Shown: positions 43,119 through 55,080 of the stretch, in pieces
Layout of the letters: each line of letters begins with the position of its first letter
Numbering within the stretch: position 1 is the stretch's first letter
Position numbers and translations under genes: made by a program
The notes under the pieces: generated by a model
Database searches by the model: none
Seen by the model: only the letters and a program-made list of their open reading frames with translations
Told to the model about the DNA's origin: nothing
Origin: Branchiostoma floridae
Taxonomy: Eukaryota > Chordata > Leptocardii > Amphioxiformes > Branchiostomatidae
Direction: 5' to 3'
DNA length: 62,000 bases
Assembly (NCBI RefSeq): GCF_000003815.2
Contig: NC_049990.1
Span: 862,830-924,829 of the forward strand

Positions 43119-46100
43119 TTGGATTCAGTGATGGCCTGAGACTGAACTTGATCTTCCGGATTGTTTTCGGGGTGGTGGGCCATACATTCATGATGTCTAT
43201 AATTGCTACTGGTCACTGCAGCAGCTGTGGTGTTTGTGTTAGTTCCAATGACGGCCTGAGACTGGCCCTGTCCTGTCTGATCATGACAACTGGTTCCTAC
43301 AGCAGCTGTGGTGCCCGAGTTGGATTTAATAATGGGCTGATACTGGCGCTCAACGTTGTACAAGGAATTAAGTTGTGGGGCAGTCGACCCTAAGCTATAT
43401 GATAGATTTCTAGCATCAAAGGAGTTACTGATGGCCTGAGGATGATCCTGCCCTGTCTGGCCGTCCATATTCTCATACTGGTGATCATGACCACTGGCCA
43501 CTACTGTAGCTTTGGTGTTTGTGTTGGATTTAGTGATGGCCTGAGACTGGCCCTGCCCTGTCTGATTGTGTTGAGGGGCCATATATTCATACTGTTGATC
43601 TTGGCTACTGGATACTTCAGTAGCTGTGGTGTTTGTGTTAGTTTCAATGAAGGCGTGAGACTGAACCTGCCCAGTCTGGTCATGACCACCAGTTCCTATA
43701 GCAGCTGTGGTGCCTGAGTTGGATTTAATAATGGGCTGATACTGGCGCTCAACGTTGTACAAGGAATTTAGCTGTGAGGCAGTCGGCCCTGTGCCATATG
43801 ATAGAATACCAGCATCCAAGGATTCAGTGACAGCCTTAGACTGGCCCTGCGCATGCCCTGCCTGATCAGAACCACTAGCTTCCACAACAGCTGTGGTGTT
43901 TGTGTACAAGGAATTAAGCTGTGGGGCAGTCGGCCCTGAGCCATATGATAGATTTCTAGCATCAAAGGAGTTAGTGATGGCCTGAGGATGATCCTGCCCT
44001 GTCTGGCTGTCCATGTTTTTATACTGGTGATCATGACCACTGGTCACTACTGTAGCTTTGGGGTTTGTGTTGGATTTATTGATGGCCTGAGACTGGCCCC
44101 GCCCTGTCTGATTGTGTTGAGGGGCCATATCTTCATACTGTTGATCTTGGCTACTGGCAAGTACAGCATCTGTGGGGCTTGTGTTGGATTCAGTGATAGC
44201 CTGAGACTGGCCCTGTCTTGTCTGATCGCGTTGTTTGTCTACATCTTCATACTGGTGATCATCATCACTGGTCATTAATGCAGCTGTTGTGTTTTTGTTG
44301 GATTCTGTGATGGCCTTAGACTGACCCTGCCTTGTCTGATTGTGTTGTTTGTCTATATCTTCATACTGGTGATCATCATCACTGGTCATTAAAGCAGCTG
44401 TGGTGTTTGGGTTGGATTGAGTGATGGCCTGAGACTGGCCCTGCCTTTTCTGATTGTGTTGTTTGTCTATATCTTCATACTGGTGATCATGACCACTGGC
44501 CACTACACTAGCTGTGGTGTTTTTGTTGGATTCAGTGATGGCCTTAGACTGGCCCTGCCTTGTCTGATTGTGTTGTTTGTCTATATCTTCATACTGGTGA
44601 TCATGACCACTGGCCACTACAGCAGCTATGGTGTTTTTGTTGGATTCAGTGATGGCCTTAGATTGGCCCTGCCTTGTCTGATTGTGTTGTTTGTCTATAT
44701 CTTCATACTGGTGATCATGACCACTGGCCACTACAGCAGCTATGGTGTTTTTGTTGGATTCAGTGATGGCCTTAGACTGACCCTGCTTTGTATGATTGTG
44801 TTGTTTGTCTATATCTACATACTGGTGATCATCATCATTGGCAACTACATCAGCTGTGGTGTTTGTATTTGTGTTTAGCCCTAAAGGAGGATGGCTGGTC
44901 CTCCTCTTGCACCAGGTGGTGAGAGTGATGGTGCCAATCAGGACAATGGCAGTTATTGAACCACAGATAGTGGCAATGAAAACAGCATTGGCTAACTTGG
45001 GAGATAATTCATGAGAACTGCGGATATCTTGTTTGTCTGGTGCAATTGCAAGGAGGGAAGGTGGTGTTGGTCTAGCTTGGCTTGTATTACCTGCAGAACT
45101 TGCAGTTAAACCAGAATCGCGCTTGAAGTACCAGTTATATCGAGAGGTGACGGTGCCATTGTAACTGTTGTTAGAACTTTGCATTGGACCAATTAGGGAC
45201 TGTGTGGCAGATGTGGAGGCTTCAGGGCGCGCTGTTGGACCAGCATTGATTAATGTGGTGCCAAACGGAGAAGATGTTGACCCTGCAGATGACTGGAAGG
45301 AGGTTTGGATATCGACAGACAGTGTTGATATGGTTCGTTCTTTACATATTGATCCTTCCAGCATCTGCTCGTTGTCTACTTTAACCTCTCGTAGCTCGGG
45401 TAGATTTACAAATGCACAGGGCTGAATCTCTGTTATCTTATTGGACTCCAGATACAAGGTTTGGAGGCTGGGTAGGTCTGCAAATGTGCCAGTTCGAATC
45501 ATTGTTATCTGGTTGCTTATTAGGTTCAACAAATATAGCTGGGGCAAATCTGCAAATGTGCTACTTTGAATCATTGTTATCTGGTTTGAGGATAGGGCCA
45601 GTGTTTCAAGCAGGGGTAACGCTGCAAACACACCAGGATTGATCTTACTTATCTTGTTGCTGTTCAACAATAAATTTTGGAGTGGGTCTGCAAATGTACC
45701 TGCCTGAAGCGTTGTTATCTGATTGAATGACAGGTCGATCTCCCAGAGCTGCGGTAACTCTGCAAACGCACCAGGCTCGATCCTTGTAATCTTGTTATGG
45801 GCCATGATCAACCTTCTTAGCCGGCGTAGACCTGCAAATGTGCCATTCTGAATCATTGTTATCCTGTTGCGGGACAAGCACAAAAGTTGGAGATCGTATA
45901 GCTGTACATGTGCAAATGTACCTGCCGGAACATTTGTTATGTTGTTTGAGAACAGGTCCAACCTACTTATTCCCCATGTCTTAAGAAATGTGCCTGCCTG
46001 AATGTTTGCTATCAAGTTATGTAAAGATAAGGGGTTGCCGTATGTGATATTCTGAGGGACGCTGGTGAAATCACGCTTGTCTTCACAGAAAGTTTCTGAC

Positions 46101-46162
46101 ACGTTGGATTCATTCCAGAGGATGAGAAGAAAGATGAGCACGTGTCGCAGATTTTTCCCCAT
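43079..46162 (-). CDS. LRR transmembrane protein with tandem tyrosine-module cytoplasmic tail
   Basis: 1027 residues, single exon. Signal peptide at 1-25 (HVLIFLLILW), small N-cap, about nine LRRs (45-285; L..L.L..NxIT.I..GTFA), a Ser/Thr-rich stalk, TM helix at about 390-415 (AVFIATICGSITAIVLIGTI) with WCKRR stop-transfer. The tail (about 430-1010) is a tandem array of about 38-residue units: DHQYEDIDKQHNQTRQGQSK then AITESNKNTIAAVVASGH. Core tyrosines run YVDI, YEDI (x4), YEDV, YEDM, YKNM, YEYM, YENM; the last third also duplicates a larger block with LNSLYNVERQYQPI. YEDI is close to the Src-family SH2 ligand pYEEI; YxxM is the PI3K p85 ligand and YxN the GRB2 ligand. Likely an adhesion/receptor protein that becomes a phosphotyrosine scaffold. 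Neighbouring kinases are on the same strand. The family is not recognised; the frame ends early by a one-base shift. Confidence 0.85.
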   Translation of the reverse strand: MGKNLRHVLIFLLILWNESNVSETFCEDKRDFTSVPQNITYGNPLSLHNLIANIQAGTFLKTWGISRLDLFSNNITNVPAGTFAHVQLYDLQLLCLSRNRITMIQNGTFAGLRRLRRLIMAHNKITRIEPGAFAELPQLWEIDLSFNQITTLQAGTFADPLQNLLLNSNKISKINPGVFAALPLLETLALSSNQITMIQSSTFADLPQLYLLNLISNQITMIRTGTFADLPSLQTLYLESNKITEIQPCAFVNLPELREVKVDNEQMLEGSICKERTISTLSVDIQTSFQSSAGSTSSPFGTTLINAGPTARPEASTSATQSLIGPMQSSNNSYNGTVTSRYNWYFKRDSGLTASSAGNTSQARPTPPSLLAIAPDKQDIRSSHELSPKLANAVFIATICGSITAIVLIGTITLTTWCKRRTSHPPLGLNTNTNTTADVVANDDDHQYVDIDKQHNHTKQGQSKAITESNKNTIAAVVASGHDHQYEDIDKQHNQTRQGQSKAITESNKNTIAAVVASGHDHQYEDIDKQHNQTRQGQSKAITESNKNTTASVVASGHDHQYEDIDKQHNQKRQGQSQAITQSNPNTTAALMTSDDDHQYEDIDKQHNQTRQGQSKAITESNKNTTAALMTSDDDHQYEDVDKQRDQTRQGQSQAITESNTSPTDAVLASSQDQQYEDMAPQHNQTGRGQSQAINKSNTNPKATVVTSGHDHQYKNMDSQTGQDHPQAITNSFDARNLSYGSGPTAPQLNSLYTNTTAVVEASGSDQAGHAQGQSKAVTESLDAGILSYGTGPTASQLNSLYNVERQYQPIIKSNSGTTAAIGTGGHDQTGQVQSHAFIETNTNTTATEVSSSQDQQYEYMAPQHNQTGQGQSQAITKSNTNTKATVVASGHDHQYENMDGQTGQDHPQAISNSFDARNLSYSLGSTAPQLNSLYNVERQYQPIIKSNSGTTAAVGTSCHDQTGQGQSQAVIGTNTNTTAAAVTSSNYRHHECMAHHPENNPEDQVQSQAITESNQKHYSCCSGQWS

Positions 46163-49113
46163 GGTGTTCTGTCACCTAAACAGAGCAGGAACGTCGTCTG
46201 TTAAAGCTAACATCGCCAATATCTCGCAATTTGATGTCAACTTTAACCCTCAAAGTGCCTGCGCCAACTTTGACATCGTATAACTGCCGAACGACGTGTG
46301 CTAGCACTACAAAACTTGGTGACTTTTCCTGAAATATTGTTGGCAACAATTCTGCGTAAAAGATTGAAATTGTGATTTTTCGTGTTGCTTGACAGGCATA
46401 TTTTACCAAATTTCCTAATTTCAGTTTGAATTATGGGATTTCATGGTTTTATTGGTAGACCACACCTATCTATGTCATTAACATCCCGTGTAATTTCAAC
46501 TTACATTTCTATTTAAATATTCATAATTCATGCTAATTTGATTACGTCATGGCTCAAAATCCAAGATGGCGTACAATGTCATTTTCAACGGTAAATGTTA
46601 TTTTTACGAAAATTCCGTCAAAATCTTTTATTTTCCTACAAAATACAATCACTTGAAACTTTTTAGTCCACTTTTATTGGGTTTTGGGGTTATTTGTAGA
46701 AAAAAAATGTATTATATAAAATTCAAGCTCCAAAAGCCTCCAAATTTAGTGATCGTAACCCAGGCCGTTTTGAATTTACGAAGGGGGGGGGGGGGCAAAA
46801 GAGACTCCCCCCGGCCCCAGGAATCCCCCAAAAGCCCGGTCTAGATAGGGTTAAAATACATCTTGACTGGAAAAGTGTGTAACAAGCAGTTAAATTACTG
46901 TGGTCTTTGCGAAACGGTTGTTTTGATTGTCTGAAGCTGGTTGAATGAATATTAATATTGAGGTTGTTTACTCGTTTTGGGGCATTGCAAAACTTCTTCC
47001 AGAAACGTTCATCTGACTATTTCTGGACTAAGCGGTTCTTTTATACCTCCCACTCCCGTCGAAATAATTATATGATCTTTCTTTGCATGGTCCTACCTGC
47101 AGTCGTTCTACTATAACATCAAGGACTGAAGGCAAACTATCAATATATGTAGTGTTAGTAATAAACAGGGGGAGTCAAAGCAGTCAAAGGAGACCGGCAG
47201 ACGTAAAGTAAGCCAGAAAAAAACGCCTATTATAAAAACACGTAATAAAACAGCCGGAGTGGAACCCTCTGCTTGGGGAGAACTTCAGCAGTTGTTCCCT
47301 TACAGTTAGTAACAAAAATATTTAAATTACTGTGATCATGTACTAGGGTTAACTTCTGTTGATTGTCTGAAGCTGGCTGTTTGAATGTTCCCTCAAGGAT
47401 ACAAAGTGTAATACGTCTCATGAATATGTCTCCAAATTTTTAACTGAAATTTTCTTGCAAACTGTAATTTGTATAGAACTGCTTTTTTTAGTAACCCTAG
47501 TCTAAATAAATTGATCTACATTTATATTCTAAAATAGTCTTAATGCATCAGTTTTACTATTATATTAAGTTAAGAACTAAATGTGAAATAAGAGACAAAA
47601 CCTGTGTTAATAGTGATGAAAAGAAATCTAAACAGTTGATCATAAAATCTAGGATACCACAAAATCTATAACATACTTGCTATCACTAAATCATAATGTA
47701 CTCATACAAAAATATAAATGTAGACAAATACGATTTCAGTTGAGAGTATCCATTTTTTGAAGGCTAAGAGGGAGGGAATGTTTTTCACAACAGGCCGGAA
47801 AACATTTGAATCGGACTGTGGCCTCGAGAGATGGCATGATCAATCTGCAGAAATTCCGGTTATGGCAGACCATGAAGTCAGAAGAAACAAACAAACAAAC
47901 AAACAATCACGGCGCAGCACCCGTTCCCCACTGCAAGAGTAACATAACCTTCAAGCAGATGTTGGGATAAAAAAAAAACTGTTAGTAAGCATTATTCACC
48001 GTGACAGCCAACAGTTGGAGGACGTCACAATCTTCTGTACAACATCTGCTTGGAGAATTCAGCACAAGGTAAGCTAAGGCATATAACAAAATGTATACAC
48101 AATAGAAATTGAAGCCAATGAGAACAGCTTCAACTGGTACCTTCTGGGCAAGAACTCATGCAGAATGCCCCAGGCATCGGGTGCTGGTGTGTAGGGTGTG
48201 TGTATGCTCCAGGCACCGGGTGCTGGTGTGTTGGGTGTGTCCCTCTGTAGCGGGTCCGTAATGCCGTGTGGTAAACAACTCGTGATTAGTCGTACGTACA
48301 GGCAGGAGATGATATGTAAATAGCTGTGAATTGTTTGTTTTGATATTGTAATGGCGTGTGGTAAACAACTCGTGATTAGTCTTACCTACAGGGTGGGGCT
48401 GATTGTCTGAAGCTGGCTATTTATGTTAACATTAATGTTCATGATGTAAAATACATTCTTGACGCAGGTTTTATAATACACGTCAGATCAAAGTTTATTC
48501 AAGAACGATTGTGGTGGGTTTAATGTAAGGAAAAGCGGTCTATACGACTATAGGCTGCTAAGATTAATCTTATCCAGTACTACTATTCAAAGCTACATTA
48601 AGTATTCAAAGCATTTTAATAGAAGAAATAACGAGAGTTCAACGGTCTCATACCTTCACCGATTAATTACAACATCAGTGAAATATAGACACAGCACTGG
48701 ATTAAAACTGCAAAATGACTTTAGACAAAATAAGGAAGAAGGAATGATGTGTTAAGTTATATATATTTTTTTTAATTGGGAAATCATGTTGCAAAGCATC
48801 TCTAGTACCCTCAAGATTTGTATATGCTTATCATTGACTAAGTAAGCTTGTAACATGTACATAGCTACATCTTAATACTCAAGCCATCACAGCAACCCAT
48901 AAAACTGTTACTGTAGGAATTGGTACAATGCAAAATAAGCAAGATTCTGTACAGCTAGCTCTCAATTCAAACTTAATAATGGCCTCAAAACAATGCTCAG
49001 TGATTAAATATCAACACAAGCACTAAACACACGAAGTAAGATTCTACAAAAATGCTAAGAATGGCAAACAAAAGTTTCATATTTTCTTTTACAAGATTCC
49101 ACACCGAGAAAAA
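46163..49113. other. Duplication unit Y between the LRR gene and RTK B
   Basis: 46186-46245 (LRR upstream) and 46855 to about 48650 match 54535-57900. Contains a G homopolymer (46782-46794), an ACAA run (47886-47906) and a block GAAGCTGGCT/TTGATTGTCTGA repeated several times. 48140-48400 carries remnants of the 51-bp minisatellite of 57376. 48400-49110 is homologous to the 3' flank of RTK C (57650-58370) and probably 3' UTR of RTK B. No further gene was seen. Confidence 0.7.
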
Positions 49114-51951
49114 CTACACCACGGTCTCCATTTCAATGACGTCATGTGGAAGCAGTGCACGTCTCAGTTGCAGCAGCCTCTCTACTATCTCTTCCGGAGT
49201 CGGTCTGGTATCTGCAACGTCGCGCCAACACGACCTCATTAGTCGGTACAGGTCCTCTGGACATCCTGGCGGCTTCTCCAAGCGTATGCCTTGCCTCAGA
49301 ATCCCCACCATCTGAAGAAAGCTCAGCTGCATCCTGCCATCGTAGCACGGATCTTTCCCCAGCGCGGCGATCTCCCACAGCAGCACGCCGAAGGACCAGA
49401 CGTCACTCTGACAGGTGTACTCGCCGGTCTCGATGGACTCCAGCGCCATCCACTTCAGCGGAAGGAGTTCGTCAACGCCTGGACGGTTGAATCGGACATA
49501 CTGATTAGCGGCGTAGACATCTCTGGCCAGTCCAAAGTCAGCCAACTTGGCCACGTCATCGGCAGTGATGAGGACGTTGCGAGCGGCCACGTCACGATGG
49601 GCGATTCTCAAGCGTTCCAGCTCTTGCAGAGCTCGTGCTATGTGGATTGCGTATCCAAGAAGGCTGCCCAGTAGACCATCCTCGTTGACGTTTCTTATTC
49701 GTCGTAGGAAACCCAAGAGATCACCTTTTTGGGCATATTCCAGAAGAATGTACTTCTCTGCAGACTTGGTGATGAGCCCCACAAGTCGAACAATGTTGGA
49801 CTCACGACAATCGCCATCTCGTTGTTGGTGCACAGCTACTAAAATGGCTGCTTCTCTGTAGAAGTCTCGGTAGGACTGTGAGTCCGCGACGCGAGCTGTC
49901 TTGGCGGCAACGGCGAGCTCTCCCTCAGGTGTGCGCAGATTTCCTTTTCTGACCAGTCCAAACATTCCTTCTCCTATCAGTGGACCAGGAGTAAGATGTT
50001 TGATCTTCTTCTCCCAGCGTCCCAGCCAGCCCGGCTGTAGGCTCTGTGCTAGATCCTGCTCCATTCTCCTCAGCTCGAAAAGTATCTTGTCCTCCTCACC
50101 TGTGTCAGGTGCGGAGCAAGCCAGAATGCCTGTTTTATAGAGTATGGTAATCACTATGGCAACAAGTACGACTAAGGAGCCCAGTGGAACTAAACTTTCG
50201 AGCAGCGGTTCATCTCTGCTTGTTTGCCATTGGTCACAGTTCCGTCCCGTCCATGGCGTCACACATGCGCAGCTGCCGTCCACGTTGCTACATGTGGCAT
50301 TGTTCTTACAGGCACAAATCTGCTGACACCTCCAACCGAACCGACCGTTATTACACGGTTTGCTACAATACATTCCGTACCATCCGGCTTCGCATTCACA
50401 TCTGCCATCGTTTTTGTCACAGGTCGCCCCATTTTGACAGGTACAGTTCCTTGCACAGTCTTGACCGTATGTGCCATGGGGACATTTTGTCTGACACCTG
50501 GTTCCTGTCCATCCCGGCGGACAGACACAACCAGCCCAGCGGTCACAGCTGGCACCTTGTAGACAACCACACACTTCATCACACCGGGCACCTTTTGTGT
50601 CTGGAGCACAGTTGGTAACTTTGAGCACAAACGTGGTGTTGAGTGTGTTTCCCATGGTGTCTCGGACCTGGCAGGTGTAGGGTCCGTTGTTGGTTGATTG
50701 TATGTTCAGAACCACAAAGTCAATCTCATTTACACCAAAACCAACTTTCTCTGCCTTATTTGGAAATATAACTGACAGGTATACAACATCGATATGGTGT
50801 GTCTTGCAATGAAACGTGACATTTGCGGAAATGTAGATATCGCGGGGATCGCTAGGTGTCGTCGTGATGGAGACGTCCTGTTTGGGAATGTCACAGGCCA
50901 CACCTTTCCAGCCGGGTGGACATTTGCAGGCACCGTTAAACCCGTGGCAGCGGGCGCCGTTTTTACAGATGCAGGTTTTGTGGCAAAGTAAACCGTATTT
51001 TCCAACTGGGCAGCCCACTGGGTTTATTTGCAGGTCCAGATATTCAATATTTGCCATTGGCTTTAATTTTGCATCAGCCTCTACGACTGTTGTTAATCTG
51101 ATTGGTGCAGTTGGAACTTCGCAGCTGTAGAGCGTTTCTTTTGTTGTAGGATATTCCCAAGAAACCATTATGAAAAATTGGAGATCTTTATTATCTAGGA
51201 CAGAGTCTGGAACAAATTTTCCTAAGTAATTAAGTCTTGACTCGTCGTCGTGATCCCTGTTCCTGTACAAGTGAAAGGAAATGTTTGGTAGTTCAGAATT
51301 CGAACGTGCAGTGCATGTAACTTGACGGAATCCTCTGTCCCATATCTCTATTAAATCTGCCAAATGAGGAATGTATCTAGTGTACGAAACTAAGCGAATG
51401 TTACAGTCGCTGTTGTCTATGTGCACCATCCACGGAAGATAGTTTGTTGCGTCGACGTCGGTCACTTTGCTGTGTGTCCCACTGCTAAAGAAAACATCTC
51501 CGATTGTCGTCACGAATTCCCCTGATACAGTTACACTGTATAGTAAATCTCCTGTGTCACCGTTCCGGTTGACCGGAGTTTCACACGTCTCGTTATACAC
51601 AGGAGGATAGCCCTCAACGTCACTCAACTCTACCTTAACTCTCGTGTTGTTGACTCCACTGCGGATTGTCAGCAGATATGCCGACTGTACTGACCAGTCC
51701 AGCGGGTTGGCGACCACAATAGTGCAGTTCTTTGTCACATTAAAGCGGCCGTACGAATCTCCCTCCATTTTGGCACACGGAAGTTCCGCTTTTTCTCCAG
51801 CCCGGGTCCCTGGTAGACTGAAAATGGTCTCCCCAACAGTGACGTTTTCTAGTACGGTAACGCTGAACTCCTTGGCCCGAGCAGAACAAAAAAGGTTGGC
51901 AGAAACAACCCAGAAACCCACAACAAGCAATCCCTGCGCATTTCCTACCAT
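49114..51951 (-). CDS. Receptor tyrosine kinase B, intronless paralogue
   Basis: 945 residues from the ATG at 51951 (signal peptide VVGFWVVSANLFCSARA); the longer frame to 52008 would need GTG. Same layout as A: cadherin-like, divergent segment, EGF, Ig, three EGF, TM, kinase, with GEGMFGLV, VAAK, HRDVAARN, DFGLARDVY intact and C-terminus METVV. Second EGF block reads CTCQNGATCDKNDGRCECEA, like C and unlike A. The divergent segment is closer to A than to C. Activation-loop area has YAANQYVRFN (A: YVNTQYVRCN). Predicted active. Kinase region and 3' flank are nearly the same as C. Confidence 0.92.
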   Translation of the reverse strand: MVGNAQGLLVVGFWVVSANLFCSARAKEFSVTVLENVTVGETIFSLPGTRAGEKAELPCAKMEGDSYGRFNVTKNCTIVVANPLDWSVQSAYLLTIRSGVNNTRVKVELSDVEGYPPVYNETCETPVNRNGDTGDLLYSVTVSGEFVTTIGDVFFSSGTHSKVTDVDATNYLPWMVHIDNSDCNIRLVSYTRYIPHLADLIEIWDRGFRQVTCTARSNSELPNISFHLYRNRDHDDESRLNYLGKFVPDSVLDNKDLQFFIMVSWEYPTTKETLYSCEVPTAPIRLTTVVEADAKLKPMANIEYLDLQINPVGCPVGKYGLLCHKTCICKNGARCHGFNGACKCPPGWKGVACDIPKQDVSITTTPSDPRDIYISANVTFHCKTHHIDVVYLSVIFPNKAEKVGFGVNEIDFVVLNIQSTNNGPYTCQVRDTMGNTLNTTFVLKVTNCAPDTKGARCDEVCGCLQGASCDRWAGCVCPPGWTGTRCQTKCPHGTYGQDCARNCTCQNGATCDKNDGRCECEAGWYGMYCSKPCNNGRFGWRCQQICACKNNATCSNVDGSCACVTPWTGRNCDQWQTSRDEPLLESLVPLGSLVVLVAIVITILYKTGILACSAPDTGEEDKILFELRRMEQDLAQSLQPGWLGRWEKKIKHLTPGPLIGEGMFGLVRKGNLRTPEGELAVAAKTARVADSQSYRDFYREAAILVAVHQQRDGDCRESNIVRLVGLITKSAEKYILLEYAQKGDLLGFLRRIRNVNEDGLLGSLLGYAIHIARALQELERLRIAHRDVAARNVLITADDVAKLADFGLARDVYAANQYVRFNRPGVDELLPLKWMALESIETGEYTCQSDVWSFGVLLWEIAALGKDPCYDGRMQLSFLQMVGILRQGIRLEKPPGCPEDLYRLMRSCWRDVADTRPTPEEIVERLLQLRRALLPHDVIEMETVV

Positions 51952-54900
51952 AATTTGCCCTCCACTTGTATCCTTGGTGTTGAAAACAGACCCCAGAGGT
52001 AACGACACGGGTTCTCAATCCGCTTCCTCGTTCTGCTGGAAGTTCAGGGTCAGTGCGCACAATAGCACCCACTCTACGTTTGTAGCTTAGTTTGTATCAG
52101 TACTTTCAAAGACACCAATTAGTTTGCAGGAGATATTCTGAACCTGTATGTATTATCTTATGCTCATGAAATGATACTTTTTCATTTGAACTTTGAAACT
52201 TCATCATGAAAATTTTACTTCTAACGTTGGAATTTGAAAAAGGGACCAAACAGGCAACAAAGAAGATTAATTAAGGCAGCAGACTAATCTCCAAGCAGAT
52301 GTTGCGGTGGCATAAGATAGTATCATTAGCTGGGGAAGAAGTTTAGCGGCAGAGGAGTTTTATTCCACCAACACCTGCTTTAAGATCTCAATCCTGGTTA
52401 AGTTATAACAAAGTGACAGATTAACCTTCAAAGTTTATCCACCGGCAGAAACATACCTTTCGAACCACTCAGACACGTTCTGGTCTGGAACTCGTGTAGA
52501 ATGGCTCAGGCTGTTGTTGTGTGCATGTAGGGTGCATCTTTCTATATTCTGGTCCGAATTGTTTAGGCTGTTGTTGTACAGGGTGCGGCCTTCGGTAGCT
52601 GGTCCGTAATGCCGTGAGGTAAACAACCCAGTCATATATTGTACATACCAAACGTTTTGCAACTAGCTAGTAACCTTACTGATATGTAAATAGCTGTGAA
52701 TTGTTTGTTTTGATATTGTAATGGCGTGTGGTAAACAACCCGGGATTAGTCTTACCTACAGGGCGGGGCTGATTGTCTGAAGCTGGTCATTCAAATTATA
52801 TGACCATTAATAATGATGATGGTAATTTTTTCTAACATCGTGAATGTTTCAAAATACAAGTCAGGTCAAAGTGTATTGCACAAGAATAAGTTTAAATGTA
52901 AGGAAAGGCGTTTTATATGACTACTACCTTATATGACTAAAGAATTAGAGTTCAAACGACTTACACGTAAAAGTAGGGGCATAAAAATTGTCAATTATTC
53001 AGCATTTCCGCCACATGGCGTCAGGGAAACATGACTACAGGGACGTCTCAGATAGCCTATATGCCCCCCTCCCCCGTCATACTTTTTTTACAGTTTTCAT
53101 GCTTGCAAGTTTTAGTGTTCGGTAGTTGGCTTGTGAAAATAAGGGTGGACAGGACGCATTGTGAAAGGATGTCAGGACAATTAAGTTTTTTTCCACTTGC
53201 AACCTCATAAAATGACTTAAAGACAAACTGTCGAATCTGTACTTTTTCTTGTATTTTATTTTTCTCAGCTCATTACACAGAAGTCATAGAATAACATGTA
53301 GTACTCCTAAAACTAATAAAAACATTCTTCGACAGTGATTTAGGATTAAGCATTCTCTAATAACGAGTTACACCTTTCTGGTATATACCCTCACTATAAT
53401 AACCTTTACTTCATATTTGTATTTGTCGTTATACTATTAGCTTGTATTGTCTTGTCTCTTCAATTGTCTTATCACTTTATCGCTTTCATTGCCGTTCTTC
53501 AAACAAAGTAAGACCATGTTGATCGGATTATATGGATATTCATGACATAAACACCACAAGATTTGATCCATTTTCACAGAAACAGCTGCAAGATGGGCAC
53601 ATATATATATGCCAACAGTAAATTGCAAACAAAAATATATTTGAAAACGGATGCTAATGTCAGAGAATTCCAAAGTCATTTCCAAAGTCAAAGAATATGT
53701 GAAAGAAGCAAAACAATGATTTCTTTGTATTGTATATCATTCTCTGTTCAGTCATTCGTTCAACCTTCTTGACTACTTAGAACTAATTTTTGTGCTTTCT
53801 CTTCAAACTCAGTTTTGGGGTTCCCGGAGAATCGATGCTATCCAAACAATCGAGTCAGCATGGCCCAAAGAAACCAAATTTACAGGTTGGTGAAGTTGTC
53901 TTGAACTGAAACTATCGTGGTAACAAAATGCTGTTATCAGACTATTAGATCACATACTATTAGATAATTCTATAGAATTGCATGCAATTAACATGCAATT
54001 AAATAATATGCTTAATAGATTCCACTTTTTTGTCATTAAAGAAAGTCGCGGTAGTGCGTTTCTGCAAACATATTTTGTAACGTCAATTCTATTAATACTT
54101 CCTAGTGTTAACATATCCCAAGCCGACCACTACAACAAAATTGCTTTTGGTTTCTCATATATGTTATCAAAATTCAACTGTACAAACAAGTCATACAATT
54201 AAAAAGGAATAATTCAACAAATCGGTATGACCACTATCTTTACAATATCACAAAGAAAACAAGAACAAAACACTGCCGGCATTACTCAGGTGTAAAGCTC
54301 ACATCCAATCAGCAACATCCAGCGGTGATAACGACCACTAAGATATAGCTGATCTGTAACTTACAACTCCTACAGTTTCTGCAGTACTCTTAGATTTTCA
54401 AACTTGAATTGTCCATACCTTACACAGAATGACAAAACTATCTTGGTGATGATTAGCGACAGCTACACAGAGAGGTTCGTACGCTAAACTTTTAGTCGCA
54501 GTTATCGTCCCATAATTGTAAGCCCTCAAACATATTACAGGAAGGTCGTCTGTAAAACCTAACCTAGTCAATATATTGCAATTTGATGTCAACTTTAAAG
54601 TAAATCTTGACTGGAAAAGTGTGTAACAAGCAGTTGAATTACTGTGTGTTTTGCGAAATGGTTGTGTTGATTGTCTGAAGCTGGCTGAATGAATATTAAT
54701 ATTGAGGTTGTTTACTCTTTTTTGCCGACGTATTTCTGACTTTGTTTGCACATTCTAGATGATGAAATCAACAGATGAATGGACATTGCAAAACATCTTC
54801 CAGAAAAGTTCATCTGCATATTTCTGGACTTAACGGTTCTTTTATACCTTATAGTCACAATTTTATGATCTTTCTTTGCATGTTCCTACTGCATAGTCGT

Positions 54901-55080
54901 TCTACTATAACATGAAGGACTAAAGGCAAACTATCAATATATGTAGTGTTAGTAATAAACGGGGAGACAAAGCAGTTATAGGAGACCGGCAGACGTAACG
55001 TAAGACCGGTGTGACAGCGATCTCGCCCCCCCGGCGATCTCGCCCCCCCGGGGGGCGAGATCACTAGCGTTTTCGCCCCC
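51952..55080. other. Second copy of unit X and start of unit Y
   Basis: 52075-54530 matches 38480-41330. At 54535-54600 a short remnant matches the LRR gene's upstream sequence (46186-46245), after which unit Y homology continues (54600 onward matches 46855 onward). At 55020-55080 is a GATCTCGCCCCCC palindrome next to the gap. Confidence 0.7.

Noticed and set aside
43109-44878. + strand frames opposite the LRR gene tail
   Set aside because: Shadow frames of the tandem module array; the - strand carries signal peptide, LRRs and TM in one frame.
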